Source of the DNA: UBA1413 sp964552955
Lineage (GTDB): Bacteria > Bacteroidota > Bacteroidia > Bacteroidales > Prolixibacteraceae
Length of the DNA: 64,000 nucleotides
NCBI GenBank assembly: GCA_964552955.1
Contig: CAZKIU010000001.1
Coordinates: 1-64,000, forward strand
Direction of reading: 5' to 3'
Numbering within the stretch: position 1 is the stretch's first letter; every line of letters starts with the position of its first letter. Shown in pieces: positions 56,001-63,688 of this stretch. Below the pieces are notes generated by a model. That model made no database searches, was not told the DNA's origin, and was given only the letters and a program-made list of their open reading frames with translations. The position numbers were made by a program, and so were the translations under genes.

Positions 56001-56612
56001 GCGATACGCATCTTCGGGATTGAATTTCCTTTTCTGCAGGTTCTTGTCAAAAAAGAGATTTTTGATTTTCGGGATTTCCATGTTTTCCCGGTGAATAACT
56101 ATTCCCATTTTATTCAATTCCTGCAGCAGATCGACGTTGTGCAGGGAAAAGACCAGGAATGGGTTGTTGTCGATTTCCGCAGAAACCTTGTAAATGACCG
56201 ATGCCAGGTGTTTGCAGGGCACTGCCCAGTCGGGACAGGAGCATTGCATTTTCAGGTCGCTCCATTGTTTGGGGAAAACTTTCAATCCATTTTTTTCAGC
56301 AAGCTGAAGAACCGAAGGGTCGAGTTCGCGGTTCAGCAATTTGGAAATGATCACCGGGCGCCGGGTGATATCCTGAAGAAAGTTACCCAGTTCCGGATCA
56401 AAAAACGGGGGCATGATGATATCGACTTTATAAGGCCGGGGTCGTGAACCCTTCACCTTTGCAGCAATATGGTTGCCTGTGCATGTGATTTTTTCCACCG
56501 CGCCTTTCCGGGCATACGAAGCGCCCCGTGGCAACCGGTTGCTGTAGTCAATGTTGTTCAGCGAGTTCAGCCATTGTTCCCCCCACCAGGTTTTTCCGAA
56601 AGAAGTTCCCAT
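53100..56612 (-). CDS. SWIM zinc-finger SNF2-family helicase/ATPase
   Basis: This 1170-residue protein is a double-stranded DNA translocase of the SNF2 superfamily. Near the N-terminus a SWIM zinc finger has the pattern CxCx6CxH at residues 124-135 (CSCPDWAVPCKH). A long middle region follows. The SNF2 ATPase starts near residue 710, with Walker A ADDMGLGKT (Lys731), motif II DEAQNIKN, motif III ALSGTPVEN, and the C-terminal helicase part with IFTQFTEMGD and QATDRAYRIGQ. This SWIM-SNF2 layout is widespread in bacteria; a role in transcription recycling or DNA repair is inferred, and some relatives lie in defence islands. It borders the A+T-rich patch with Fic and AbiE-like genes. Confidence 0.92.
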   Translation of the reverse strand: MGTSFGKTWWGEQWLNSLNNIDYSNRLPRGASYARKGAVEKITCTGNHIAAKVKGSRPRPYKVDIIMPPFFDPELGNFLQDITRRPVIISKLLNRELDPSVLQLAEKNGLKVFPKQWSDLKMQCSCPDWAVPCKHLASVIYKVSAEIDNNPFLVFSLHNVDLLQELNKMGIVIHRENMEIPKIKNLFFDKNLQKRKFNPEDAYRKLSFSDLSPLHEPLTSLLTPYPPFYTASESDFREKYRTHLNRVVKNTQRAAKGKIPLPEFFSEVYREDQFIRHHSENTITLNDSLQAQVWVDTQNYSVPEFFQQLAQIQGSRTNDYQPSTAALHTTLSLALQLVAHGAIVPQIVQLPDKDFAIRWLPALLSPEVKKLVNELETILLPDILYLREGTKLKSINREPAVHLLSLFITEIVRLLSDQANADHFERLFFRAVTYPFTLPGEEALAGGILSWLQKFFISSGRFKPMLIVEETWNDQFRLKIKVRDIGNNPDEAISLYKILSSPEFVEHRFDILQTLAQLSSFISGLDDYINASGEKELLMDVRTFTPFLMEIIPAIRLLDISVVLPKSLQGILRPKASVKLKAKPQNQSFLRLDKLLDFEWQIAVGDSVLGADEFQKLLKKSEGLIRFKTGYIYVNKEELEKIYKYFSQTKEISAFQMLCSALSGEYNGATVSMTAEVRELIRELTDVSEIPVPAKIQATLRPYQERGYSWIYRNARIGFGSVLADDMGLGKTLQVITAIQKFKEEGYLNKEKVLIVAPTGLLTNWQAEVQKFAPSLRLEIYHGTSRDLKSLPEYDILITSYGVARSDADLLRKMKWHTMVIDEAQNIKNQETKQTKAIKAIKAGNFVALSGTPVENRLSELWSIMDFSNRGLLGSSKDFNDTYGAPIERLNDLETAEKLKKVTAPFLMRRLKTDKTIISDLPDKIEIDSFASLTKEQAGLYEKTLEEAMAAIEEVKQTDQKSLFVRQGLVLQMILALKQICNHPTQFLKNGIMDASLSGKIDLLFDKLDSITESNEKALIFTQFTEMGDLLHHFIRDRYREEPLYIHGGCSINRRKEMVDNFQNNHADKIFILSLKAAGTGLNLTAASHVIHYDLWWNPAVEAQATDRAYRIGQKNNVMVHRFITKNTFEEKINEMIQKKKALGEMTVATGENWIGNLSNKELREIFTTG

Positions 56613-56982
56613 AAATTCAGTGCAGATTATCCATCATGAAGATCCGTCATAAAGATAATCGCCAGGAAATAATCCGATTATCTGAAACAAAAATTAATTT
56701 CCGGGCACTTTCCAGAATCAGTAAGTACCTGAATCAGTAAGGAGTCATTCGGGAACACCTTTAAGGACTAAAAAAGCCGGAATGATTACAGCCTCGGGTG
56801 CTCCCCTGACAGTTGGGAGAATGGTTGGGAGAAAATCTCACAATGGTGAATACACTTGATTTGACATATCAATATTTACTAAATTTAACACAGCAATATT
56901 TACTAACATTAATACAGCGGAAAATACTAGATATAATGCATCTTCTTTTACTAAATTTGACACGTGAAAAAAGGAAAATGCC
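56613..56982. other. Control region upstream of the Fic gene
   Basis: No gene is supported. The left part is the divergent promoter area of the SNF2 gene. The right part holds five degenerate 24-bp tandem repeats (56846-56965) and the start region of the Fic gene. Confidence 0.7.
56846..56965 (+). repeat. Five degenerate 24-bp tandem repeats (iteron-like) before the Fic gene
   Basis: Units lie at 56846-56869, 56870-56893, 56894-56917, 56918-56941 and 56942-56965. The core resembles TTTACTAAATTTGACAC; units 2 and 3 agree at 20 or more of 24 positions, unit 4 is the most divergent and carries TATAAT. Unit 5 includes TAAATTTG (56952-56959), a full match to the Bacteroidota -7 box TAnnTTTG, so the repeats overlap a probable promoter 24 bases before the ATG. 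They look like binding sites for the protein's own AbiEi-like winged helix. Confidence 0.8.
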
Positions 56983-58503
56983 ATGGCAACGCCATCTGAA
57001 AAATTAGCACAGTCATTGGAAGAAATGAAGAATCTTCAGAATGATAAGGGCATCGCTGTTGTGAAAGCCAATGATCTGTCACGTACTCATAAGGACCGAT
57101 TGCTTAAAAACGGATTTTTAAGAGAGGTACTTCGGGGATGGTATATCTCCAAACGGCCCGATGAAGAACCAGGAGACACCACTTCCTGGTATATGTCATT
57201 CTGGCACTTTACAGCAGTGTATATCAATTCAAGATTTGGTAATGAATGGTGTCTGTCACCCGAACAATCCTTATCTCTTCACAGTGGTAATTTTTCTGTG
57301 CCACGTCAATTGCTTATCCGTTCCCCGAAAGCAAGCAATAATAACATTTCACTTTTACACGGAACCTCATTTTTTGATCTTAAGCTGGATATTCCGGATA
57401 TAAATTCAAGAATTACCATTAATAATATCCAGTTATTCTCCCTGAATGATGGACTGACAGCTGTTGGGGCTGACTTTTTTACACGATACCCTACGGATGC
57501 CCGGACCTGCCTTTCCATGGTTAAAGATGCTTCATTGTTATTGAGGAAGCTGCTGGATAATGGGAAAAGCGTTGTGGCAGGACGTTTAGCCGGGGCATTC
57601 CGTAATATCGGGAACAACAAAATTGCGGATGAGATCATAAAAACCATGAAAAGTGCAGGCTATGACGTGAGAGAGGTTGACCCGTTCACTGAGAAACTAC
57701 CAATTGTTGAAAACAGGAATGTGGTTTCACCTTATGCAAACAGGATAGCGTTAATGTGGAATCAATTCCGACGGACAGTGCTGGATAATTTTCCGGAAAC
57801 AAAAGGATTGCCTTCCGATATTGAGAAATACCTTAAATCAGTGGAAGAAAGCTATGCTGAAGATGCTTATCACTCGCTATCCATTGAAGGGTACAGGGTT
57901 ACTAATGAACTGATTGAACGTGTCAGGAGCGGTAATTGGAATCCGGATGCCAATGAAGCAGACCGGAATGAAAGAAATGCGATGGCAGCCAGAGGTTATT
58001 ACCTGGCATTTCAGGAAGTAAAATCCAGTATCCGGAAAATTCTGGAAGGGGAAAATGCAGGTGATGTGGTTGATAATGATCTGGGGACCTGGTACCGGGA
58101 ATTATTTGCACCCAGTGTGACCGCAGGATTATTAAAAGCATCTGACCTGGCGGGGTATAGAATCGGACAGGTATATATCAAAGGGTCGAAGCATACCCCG
58201 CTAAATCCTGAAGCCGTTCGCGATGCGATGCCTATCCTGTTTGATTTATTGAGGAAAGAAAAAGAACCAGGTGTTCGGGCAGTCCTCGGACATTTCGTAC
58301 TGGTCTATATTCACCCCTATATGGATGGGAACGGACGGATTGGCCGTTTCCTGTTCAATACCATGCTGGCTTCAGGCGGATATCCATGGACAGTTATTCC
58401 CGTCGAAAAAAGACACGAATATATGGCTGCTCTTGAAAAAGCCAGTGTTGAGCAGGATATTACCGATTTTGTGAAATTCCTGGCAAGTTTATTATCAGTT
58501 TAA
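56983..58503 (+). CDS. Fic-domain protein with AbiEi-like N-terminal winged-helix region
   Basis: This 506-residue protein joins two modules. Residues about 1-240 resemble the AbiEi-type antitoxin/transcriptional regulator: a winged helix (RTHKDRLLKNGFLREVLRGWYI as two neighbouring motifs) followed by the segment ISLLHGTSFFDLKL. Residues about 290-500 form the Fic domain, with the complete active-site motif HPYMDGNGRIGR at 444-455, which transfers AMP or a related group to target proteins. An inhibitory motif of the S/TxxxEG type, SLSIEG, lies at 298-303 before the core, as in class II Fic proteins. Thus the enzyme is probably active but self-restrained and may control its own promoter. The codons are visibly richer in A and T than in the neighbouring operons. 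The 3' end overlaps the truncated toxin gene by four bases. Confidence 0.88.
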   Translation: MATPSEKLAQSLEEMKNLQNDKGIAVVKANDLSRTHKDRLLKNGFLREVLRGWYISKRPDEEPGDTTSWYMSFWHFTAVYINSRFGNEWCLSPEQSLSLHSGNFSVPRQLLIRSPKASNNNISLLHGTSFFDLKLDIPDINSRITINNIQLFSLNDGLTAVGADFFTRYPTDARTCLSMVKDASLLLRKLLDNGKSVVAGRLAGAFRNIGNNKIADEIIKTMKSAGYDVREVDPFTEKLPIVENRNVVSPYANRIALMWNQFRRTVLDNFPETKGLPSDIEKYLKSVEESYAEDAYHSLSIEGYRVTNELIERVRSGNWNPDANEADRNERNAMAARGYYLAFQEVKSSIRKILEGENAGDVVDNDLGTWYRELFAPSVTAGLLKASDLAGYRIGQVYIKGSKHTPLNPEAVRDAMPILFDLLRKEKEPGVRAVLGHFVLVYIHPYMDGNGRIGRFLFNTMLASGGYPWTVIPVEKRHEYMAALEKASVEQDITDFVKFLASLLSV

Positions 58504-58868
58504 CTGACCTTCAAACTGAAAACCGCTGTGCAATTCTTACACAAACCTGGCTTGTAACTTCTCCTTTCATCCAATTGCATCCCATGAAAGACGGAAGATT
58601 TGTTGATTTTTGCAAGATACTCCTCCAGTTCTGTTCTGCTGAATGAAGGGCTAACAACAATGTCAACATCCACTGAAAACCTTTTGGATTGATCCAGCAG
58701 CAGGATCAAACTGGTTCCTCCCTTGAAAATAAAATCCAGACCAGAGATTTTCAATCGCTCCAAAAAATATAAGGTATGAACCATGCTTTCCATAAGGCCC
58801 GGATCCTTGCCATATTGTATTTTCTTTTGGTCCAACCAATCTGCAGAGAAAGAAGCAATATCAATCAT
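58500..58868 (-). pseudogene. Truncated AbiEii-like nucleotidyltransferase toxin
   Basis: This 122-residue frame keeps the N-terminus of the AbiEii/AbiGii nucleotidyltransferase family: FKGGTSLILLLDQSKRFSVDVDIVV (two adjoining motifs) contains the GG-T/S and DxD metal-binding signature. Complete members have about 250-300 residues. Similarity stops after RRSYKPGL, and the frame then ends at the end of the convergent Fic gene. The rest of the toxin is absent, so the protein is probably inactive or a remnant. It overlaps the antitoxin-like gene by eight bases, the normal coupling of AbiE pairs. Confidence 0.7.
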
Positions 58869-59616
58869 TCAGGATGCTTTTAGGGATACTTGTGCGTTCC
58901 AATAATAAATTCTTCAAAGCTGTTCCTTTACCCCTCCGGCCTGCATAGCCAAAAAGTTTTGTAAAGTCCAATGAATAGCGGTTATAGGCATTTTCAATCA
59001 TGTGAATAAACTCACTGCCCTGGAAAGCGGAGAATACAGTTTTATCACAATACATGTCGACCAACATTTTCTCGATAGTCACCGTCGTAACCCCATTAAC
59101 AAACTGAGTTGGTGATTTTGAAACAAGTGGGAGGAGGATAATCGCGGATTCAGTTCCTAAGATATAGCGTTCAAATTCAATTTCCCCGGGTTGGAGGAAT
59201 ACATTACCACAACTCTGATCCTTCATAAACTCAAAAACCGGTTCAAGTGCATCCTTTTCGACCTGCATAATGATGAGAAACCTGACAGGGATATGAAGCA
59301 TAAATTCATTTGCAATCCTGGTGGACCAAACACATTGCGGCAGATCATGAAAGTGATTTTTAACCTTGACATTGATTTCTCTTTCCGTATCTCCGATTTC
59401 CGGGATGAAGGCAGGCTTATAAGCAAGTGTGAAAAGATCCCTTGAGTATGGTGTTATCAGGCGCTTTGCTTTAAGGTCATATATCCTCCACCTGAAAGTA
59501 GACTCCTGTAGTTCTGGGTCAAATCGGTGGTAGAAGTCAAAAAGTTCTTTCCTGGTGAAAGTTTCTCTGTCCCTGAACTCTTCCCTTAGTTTCTCTATGA
59601 TGAAGTTTAGTGCCAT
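58861..59616 (-). CDS. AbiEi-like antitoxin/regulator (DUF6577 type)
   Basis: This 251-residue protein resembles the DUF6577/AbiEi-like partner of nucleotidyltransferase toxins. The N-terminus forms a winged helix (ETFTRKELFDFYHRFDPELQESTFRWRIYDL in successive motifs, then AKRLITPYSRDLFTLAYKP), and the C-terminal part carries the type IV antitoxin-like region (TTVTIEKMLVDMYCDK) and the stretch FGYAGRRGKGTALKNLL. In AbiE systems this partner neutralises the toxin and represses the operon. It overlaps the truncated toxin gene. Two nearly identical 14-bp direct repeats lie upstream as possible operators. Confidence 0.75.
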   Translation of the reverse strand: MALNFIIEKLREEFRDRETFTRKELFDFYHRFDPELQESTFRWRIYDLKAKRLITPYSRDLFTLAYKPAFIPEIGDTEREINVKVKNHFHDLPQCVWSTRIANEFMLHIPVRFLIIMQVEKDALEPVFEFMKDQSCGNVFLQPGEIEFERYILGTESAIILLPLVSKSPTQFVNGVTTVTIEKMLVDMYCDKTVFSAFQGSEFIHMIENAYNRYSLDFTKLFGYAGRRGKGTALKNLLLERTSIPKSILND

Positions 59617-59680
59617 TCCCTGTATTTTTTCAAAACAAAGTTAATAAAAAATCCAACATTAGACAATAAAAGATATTTAT

Positions 59681-59739
59681 TGGCAAATGTTTGACTCCAA
59701 ACAAAAAACACACAACTCATTTTAGTGGTAAATGTTTGA
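59681..59739 (-). repeat. Pair of 14-bp direct repeats upstream of the AbiEi-like gene
   Basis: TGGCAAATGTTTGA (59681-59694) and TGGTAAATGTTTGA (59726-59739) differ at one position and are 45 bases apart. A weaker relative may lie at about 59651-59666. They are 65-123 bases before the AbiEi-like start and could be its autoregulatory sites. Confidence 0.6.
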
Positions 59740-60170
59740 TTTTCTGTTCTTCCCCCTGATCTGAATACTTGGTGCTAATAATCGTGAGTTTTTCATTATT
59801 TTGTACAATTAACTCTCCAGCTGATTGGGGGCTGCATTTTCGTTCGCCCCCGTTTCTTTTCTGCTTTCTTTTTTGACTTAATCCGACCAAATTAGGCTTA
59901 TGGAATAATAACATTTTCAAAATATCATCGAATTGTCATCATTGAAAAATTAAAACCCTGTTTATTAAGCAAATAAAAATAAAAAATTCTCTTTTATTCC
60001 CATTTGTTTAAGGGAAGACCCCGCGCCGCCCTCTCCTCTTTACAGTCGGTTTGCATTTATGTTTCGTGTAATATGCTGGGAAAAATAAAATTGTGGGGAA
60101 CCATTTAAGTAGTCAGGAAATGGCCTGAACATAACGCAAAATAACCATGTTACCCCTTTTATTAACCCCT

Positions 60171-60203
60171 GACAAAAACAAAGGCGCTGATATTTAGCGC
60201 CTT
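60171..60203 (-). terminator. Rho-independent terminator of tRNA-Asn
   Basis: AAGGCGCT (60181-60188) pairs exactly with AGCGCCTT (60196-60203) over a seven-base loop. Read on the minus strand, the tract TGTTTTTGTC follows the stem. It ends the tRNA transcript 14 bases after the mature 3' end. Confidence 0.8.
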
Positions 60204-60217
60204 ATAAGTATATTTTG

Positions 60218-60291
60218 CTCCCCAGGTAGGACTTGAACCTACGACCTACGGATTAACAGTCCGCCGCTCTAACCAACTGAGCTACTAGGGA
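60218..60291 (-). tRNA. tRNA-Asn (anticodon GTT)
   Basis: All four arms fold: acceptor TCCCTAG with CTGGGGA, D stem GCTC/GAGC, anticodon stem GCGGA/TCCGT around the loop CTGTTAA, and T stem GTAGG/CCTAC with loop TTCAAGT. The anticodon GTT is at 60257-60255. The CCA end is not encoded. The A+T-rich Fic/AbiE patch lies on its 3' side. Confidence 0.95.
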
Positions 60292-60384
60292 ATTTTCCCG
60301 CCTTGTTTTTCCAAAGGCGGTGCAAAAATAAGAGGTTTTTCAGAAAGAAAAAATATTTTTGTGAAAATTATAAGAAGATCCGTT

Positions 60385-61386
60385 ATGCACGACAATACTA
60401 CTTTCCCGGCCCTGCTTGGTGTCGGCAATGCTCTGGTCGATATCATGATCTCTCTGCCTGATGATGAGCCGCTTCATCAGTTCCAGTTACCCAGAGGCAG
60501 TATGACGCTGGTCGACGGTGTCAGGAGTGGCGATATTTACCGGGCCACGCATGCCTGGCAGAAGAGCATGACCACAGGGGGGTCGGCAGCCAATACCATC
60601 CATACCCTGGCCTCTTTGGGGGGCCGTTGCGGTTATGCCGGCAAGATAGGCCATGATGAACTGGGCGACGTCTTTAGGGGTGAATTTGCCACCAAGGGAG
60701 TTACCACCCACCTTTCCTACAGCAACTCCGGCACCGGCCGTGTCATGGCCATGGTGAGTCCTGACTCGGAAAGAACCATGGCCACCTACCTGGGAGCCGC
60801 CGGGGAACTCCTCCCTGAAGAGTTTCCCGATGCGCTGATGGAACCCTACGACTACCTCTATGTCGAAGGATACCTGGTACAGGACCACCGCCTGATCGAA
60901 ACCATCCTTGAAAAGGGCAGAAAAAAAGGACTCAGAGTCGTCATTGACCTCTCAAGCTACAATATTGTCACCCAAAACCGCGATTTCCTGGAACACCTGG
61001 TCACCGATTACGTTGACATCGTCTTCGCCAATGAAGAGGAAGCCCTGGCCTTCACGGGCCTGCCTCCTGAGGAGGCAGTGACCGCCATTGGAAAGATGTG
61101 CGATATGGCGATCGTTAAAACAGGAAAAACGGGATCCCTGGTCTGCAGGAACAACCAGGTGACCAGAATCTTTGCCCTGAAAGCCCATTCCATTGACACC
61201 ACAGGAGCCGGCGACAGCTATGCCGCAGGATTCCTCTTTGGCCTCACCCAGGATCTCCCCATCGAAAAATGCGGTCAAATCGCCTCCCTCGTGGCAGCCC
61301 GGACGGTCGAATTCATGGGAGCCAAAATCCCTGATGCGGAATGGCCCGTACTTCTGGAAAAGGTCAAATCCATCACAGAAGTCTGA
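60385..61386 (+). CDS. PfkB-family carbohydrate/nucleoside kinase
   Basis: This 333-residue cytoplasmic kinase phosphorylates a sugar or nucleoside, probably adenosine, ribose or a related ligand. The N-terminal GVGNALVDI and the glycine-rich TGGSAANTIHTLASLGG bind the sugar, and the C-terminal signature DTTGAGDSYAAGF provides the catalytic aspartate and anion hole. The layout resembles the adenosine kinase-like branch common in Bacteroidota. The ATG at 60385 is preferred over GTG at 60361 because family similarity begins immediately after it. It is transcribed away from tRNA-Asn. Confidence 0.9.
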   Translation: MHDNTTFPALLGVGNALVDIMISLPDDEPLHQFQLPRGSMTLVDGVRSGDIYRATHAWQKSMTTGGSAANTIHTLASLGGRCGYAGKIGHDELGDVFRGEFATKGVTTHLSYSNSGTGRVMAMVSPDSERTMATYLGAAGELLPEEFPDALMEPYDYLYVEGYLVQDHRLIETILEKGRKKGLRVVIDLSSYNIVTQNRDFLEHLVTDYVDIVFANEEEALAFTGLPPEEAVTAIGKMCDMAIVKTGKTGSLVCRNNQVTRIFALKAHSIDTTGAGDSYAAGFLFGLTQDLPIEKCGQIASLVAARTVEFMGAKIPDAEWPVLLEKVKSITEV

Positions 61387-61393
61387 GACCCGA

Positions 61394-61494
61394 CAGAAGA
61401 TCTGAAGGCCAGAAGGACACAATATCAGTAAGCCTGAAGGACAGTCAGAAGATCAGAAGGCCAATCAATAGGCCAGTCAGAAGATCAGAAGATC
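61394..61494. repeat. Three degenerate 17-bp repeats between convergent kinase genes
   Basis: CAGAAGATCTGAAGGCC (61394-61410), CAGAAGATCAGAAGGCC (61446-61462) and CAGAAGATCAGAAGATC (61478-61494) share a CAGAAGATCWGAAG core, with additional partial copies around them. The stretch contains no gene and may be a slipped-strand-expanded intergenic repeat. Confidence 0.65.
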
Positions 61495-61521
61495 CAATGG
61501 TCAGATGGTCAGAATGGGGGA

Positions 61522-62136
61522 CTAGAAGAGGCCGTGGATATTGGCGTCGACCTTGTCGATCACGAAGCTGAGGTCTTCCCTGCGCGAGGCGAAGTCAATA
61601 TCGTCGACATTGACAATCAGCAGTTTTCCCATCGTATACCCCTTGATCCAGCTTTCGTAGCGGTCGTTGAGTTGCCGCAGATAGTCGAGGCGGATCGAGT
61701 TCTCATACTCCCTGCCGCGTTTCTGGATCTGATTGACCAGGGTGGAGATGGAAGCCCTGAGGTAAATCAGCAGGTCAGGCGGACGAATGAGTCCAATCAT
61801 CAGGTCGTAGAGGGTTTTATAGTTGCTGAAGTCACGCGTGCTCATCAGCCCCATGGCGTGCAGGTTAGGGGCAAAAATCTCCGCATCTTCATAGATGGTA
61901 CGGTCCTGTATGACCGTATTCCCCGACTTGCGGATCTCGAGGATCTGGTTAAAACGTGAATTGAGGAAATATATCTGCAGATTGAACGACCACCGTTGCA
62001 TGTCGTTATAAAAATCATTCAGGTAAGGATTGTCGTCGACATCCTCAAAGTTGGGTTTCCATCCGTAATGTTTGGAGAGCAATTCGGTGAGGGTCGTCTT
62101 TCCTGCACCGATATTTCCGGCTACTGCGATGTGCAT
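61522..62136 (-). CDS. Deoxynucleoside kinase
   Basis: This 204-residue cytoplasmic kinase phosphorylates deoxynucleosides in the salvage pathway, such as deoxyadenosine or deoxyguanosine. The P-loop GNIGAGKTT is at the N-terminus, the catalytic region includes QDRTIYEDAEIF with the ERS-like DRT motif, and the lid is QIQKRGREYENSI. The size and motifs match the dNK/dGK family. Together with the PfkB kinase it suggests nucleoside salvage, although the two genes converge. Confidence 0.93.
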   Translation of the reverse strand: MHIAVAGNIGAGKTTLTELLSKHYGWKPNFEDVDDNPYLNDFYNDMQRWSFNLQIYFLNSRFNQILEIRKSGNTVIQDRTIYEDAEIFAPNLHAMGLMSTRDFSNYKTLYDLMIGLIRPPDLLIYLRASISTLVNQIQKRGREYENSIRLDYLRQLNDRYESWIKGYTMGKLLIVNVDDIDFASRREDLSFVIDKVDANIHGLF

Positions 62137-62170
62137 AAGTAAAGGTTTAAATATATTTCAAAGATAAGCG

Positions 62171-63688
62171 CTATTTTTTCCCGAGCAACTCCAGGAGCTG
62201 ATCAAGGTATTGTCTGTCGTTGGCCAGCCGGGGAATTTTATTCTGTCCGCCGGTTTTACCCCGGTTTTTCATCCAGGTATAAAACGTTCCGGCAGGGGCC
62301 ATGACTAGCTGAGGCATGTCCAGGGTCATATTTTTATGCCGTTTGGCTTCATAATCGGAGTTGAGGGTTTTCAATGCCGTATCAAGAAGGGTCATGAAAT
62401 GGTCGGGATGAGCCGGCTCCTTCTCAAACTCGATGATCCATTGGTGGGCGCCCTGTTGCCCCTCACTCATAAATACCGGCCCGGCCGTGTACTCCTGGAT
62501 GATGGCATTTTCACGCTCGCAGGCGATCTTCAGTGCCTGTTCTGCATTGTCGACGATCAGCTCCTCCCCAAAAGCATTGATGAAATGGCGGGTTCGTCCT
62601 GTAATCCTGATCTTATAGGGATTCAGGGAGGTGAAACGCACCGTATCCCCGATGATGTAACGCCACAATCCACCGTTAGTGCTGATCACGATGGCATAAT
62701 TCTCCTCCGTGTTAACCCCGTCGAGGGCGACCACCTGCGGGGAGTCTGACCCCCACTCCTTCATGGGAATAAACTCATAGAATACCCCCAGATCGAGCAT
62801 CAATAGCATGTCATGCTGGCTGGGATTGTCCTGGATCGCGAAGAATCCTTCAGAAGCATTGTAGGTTTCCATGTAATGCATCTGGTCTGAGGGGATGGCT
62901 TTACGGTATTGCTCCCGGTAAGGATCGAAGTTGATCCCTCCATGAATGAACAGCTCCAGGTTGGGCCAGATCTCCAGGATGTTTTTCTTGCCTGTCTTCT
63001 CCAGAATACGCTTCAGCATCACCAGATACCAGGAGGGAACCCCCGCAAAGGAGGTCACATTTTCATTCAGTGAGGTCTCAATAATCTTGTCGATTTTCTC
63101 CTCGAACTCCGGAATCAGGGCGATCTCCGTCGGGGGAATCCTGATGAACTGCGTCCAGAAAGGAATGTTCTCGATTAAAATCGCCGACAGGTCACCATAG
63201 TAAGAGTTATTGCTGAAATTATTGACGGCATGGCTCCCTCCCAGCGTGAGGGATTTGCCGGTGAAAATCCGGGAAGCAGGATAATTGCGCATGTAGAGGG
63301 CCAGCACATCCTTGCCTCCCCGGAAATGGCAATTCTCCAGCGACTCCCTGGTCACGGGAATAAACTTGCTTTTATCACTGGTCGTTCCCGATGATTTGGC
63401 AAACCACCTTACCTCACCAGGCCAGAGCAGGCTTTTCTCGCCCCCCCTCAGCCGTTCCACCCACGGCTTCAGCTCCTCATAGGTCTGCAACGGCAGCCGC
63501 TTCTGAAATTCAGCCACCGACTGAATCGTTTCGAATTGGTAAAGCTTTCCGAATTCGGTATTCCGGGCGGTGTCCAGCAATTGAAAAAGCTGCTCCTCCT
63601 GGATGTCATGAGGATGCCTGCTGTAAAGGTCTATCTGATAAATTCTTTTATAATTCAACCAGTTGACTACAGAATTGATAAGCGGCAT
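62171..63688 (-). CDS. GH3 auxin-responsive-promoter-family (adenylate-forming) protein
   Basis: This 505-residue protein belongs to the GH3 family, named after plant enzymes that join amino acids to hormones; it is unrelated to glycoside hydrolase family 3. The ATP-binding loop FAKSSGTTSDKSKFIP, the middle AQDNPSQHD-like region (YNASEGFFAIQDN) and TNGGLWRYIIGDTVRF are present. Bacteroidota commonly carry one such gene of unknown substrate, presumably activating an acyl group with ATP. The start at 63688 (MPLINSVVNWLNYKRIYQ) is preferred; the frame extends to 63736. Confidence 0.88.
   Translation of the reverse strand: MPLINSVVNWLNYKRIYQIDLYSRHPHDIQEEQLFQLLDTARNTEFGKLYQFETIQSVAEFQKRLPLQTYEELKPWVERLRGGEKSLLWPGEVRWFAKSSGTTSDKSKFIPVTRESLENCHFRGGKDVLALYMRNYPASRIFTGKSLTLGGSHAVNNFSNNSYYGDLSAILIENIPFWTQFIRIPPTEIALIPEFEEKIDKIIETSLNENVTSFAGVPSWYLVMLKRILEKTGKKNILEIWPNLELFIHGGINFDPYREQYRKAIPSDQMHYMETYNASEGFFAIQDNPSQHDMLLMLDLGVFYEFIPMKEWGSDSPQVVALDGVNTEENYAIVISTNGGLWRYIIGDTVRFTSLNPYKIRITGRTRHFINAFGEELIVDNAEQALKIACERENAIIQEYTAGPVFMSEGQQGAHQWIIEFEKEPAHPDHFMTLLDTALKTLNSDYEAKRHKNMTLDMPQLVMAPAGTFYTWMKNRGKTGGQNKIPRLANDRQYLDQLLELLGKK

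Larger units (their letters stand above)
59617..60217. other. A+T-rich intergenic region between the AbiEi-like gene and tRNA-Asn
   Basis: No convincing gene is present. A 67-codon frame at 59717-59920 (minus) lacks a recognisable family or start context and is not called. The stretch holds the direct repeats upstream of the AbiEi-like gene and the tRNA terminator. Confidence 0.6.

Noticed and set aside
59717..59920. 67-codon minus-strand frame upstream of the AbiEi-like gene
   Set aside because: Lysine-rich, without family similarity, and overlapping the direct repeats; not convincing as a gene.
56799..60225. Possible attachment-site duplication: TGCTCCCC occurs before the Fic gene and at the tRNA-Asn 3' end
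   Set aside because: Only eight bases match and the flanks differ, so chance is likely; no integrase is present.
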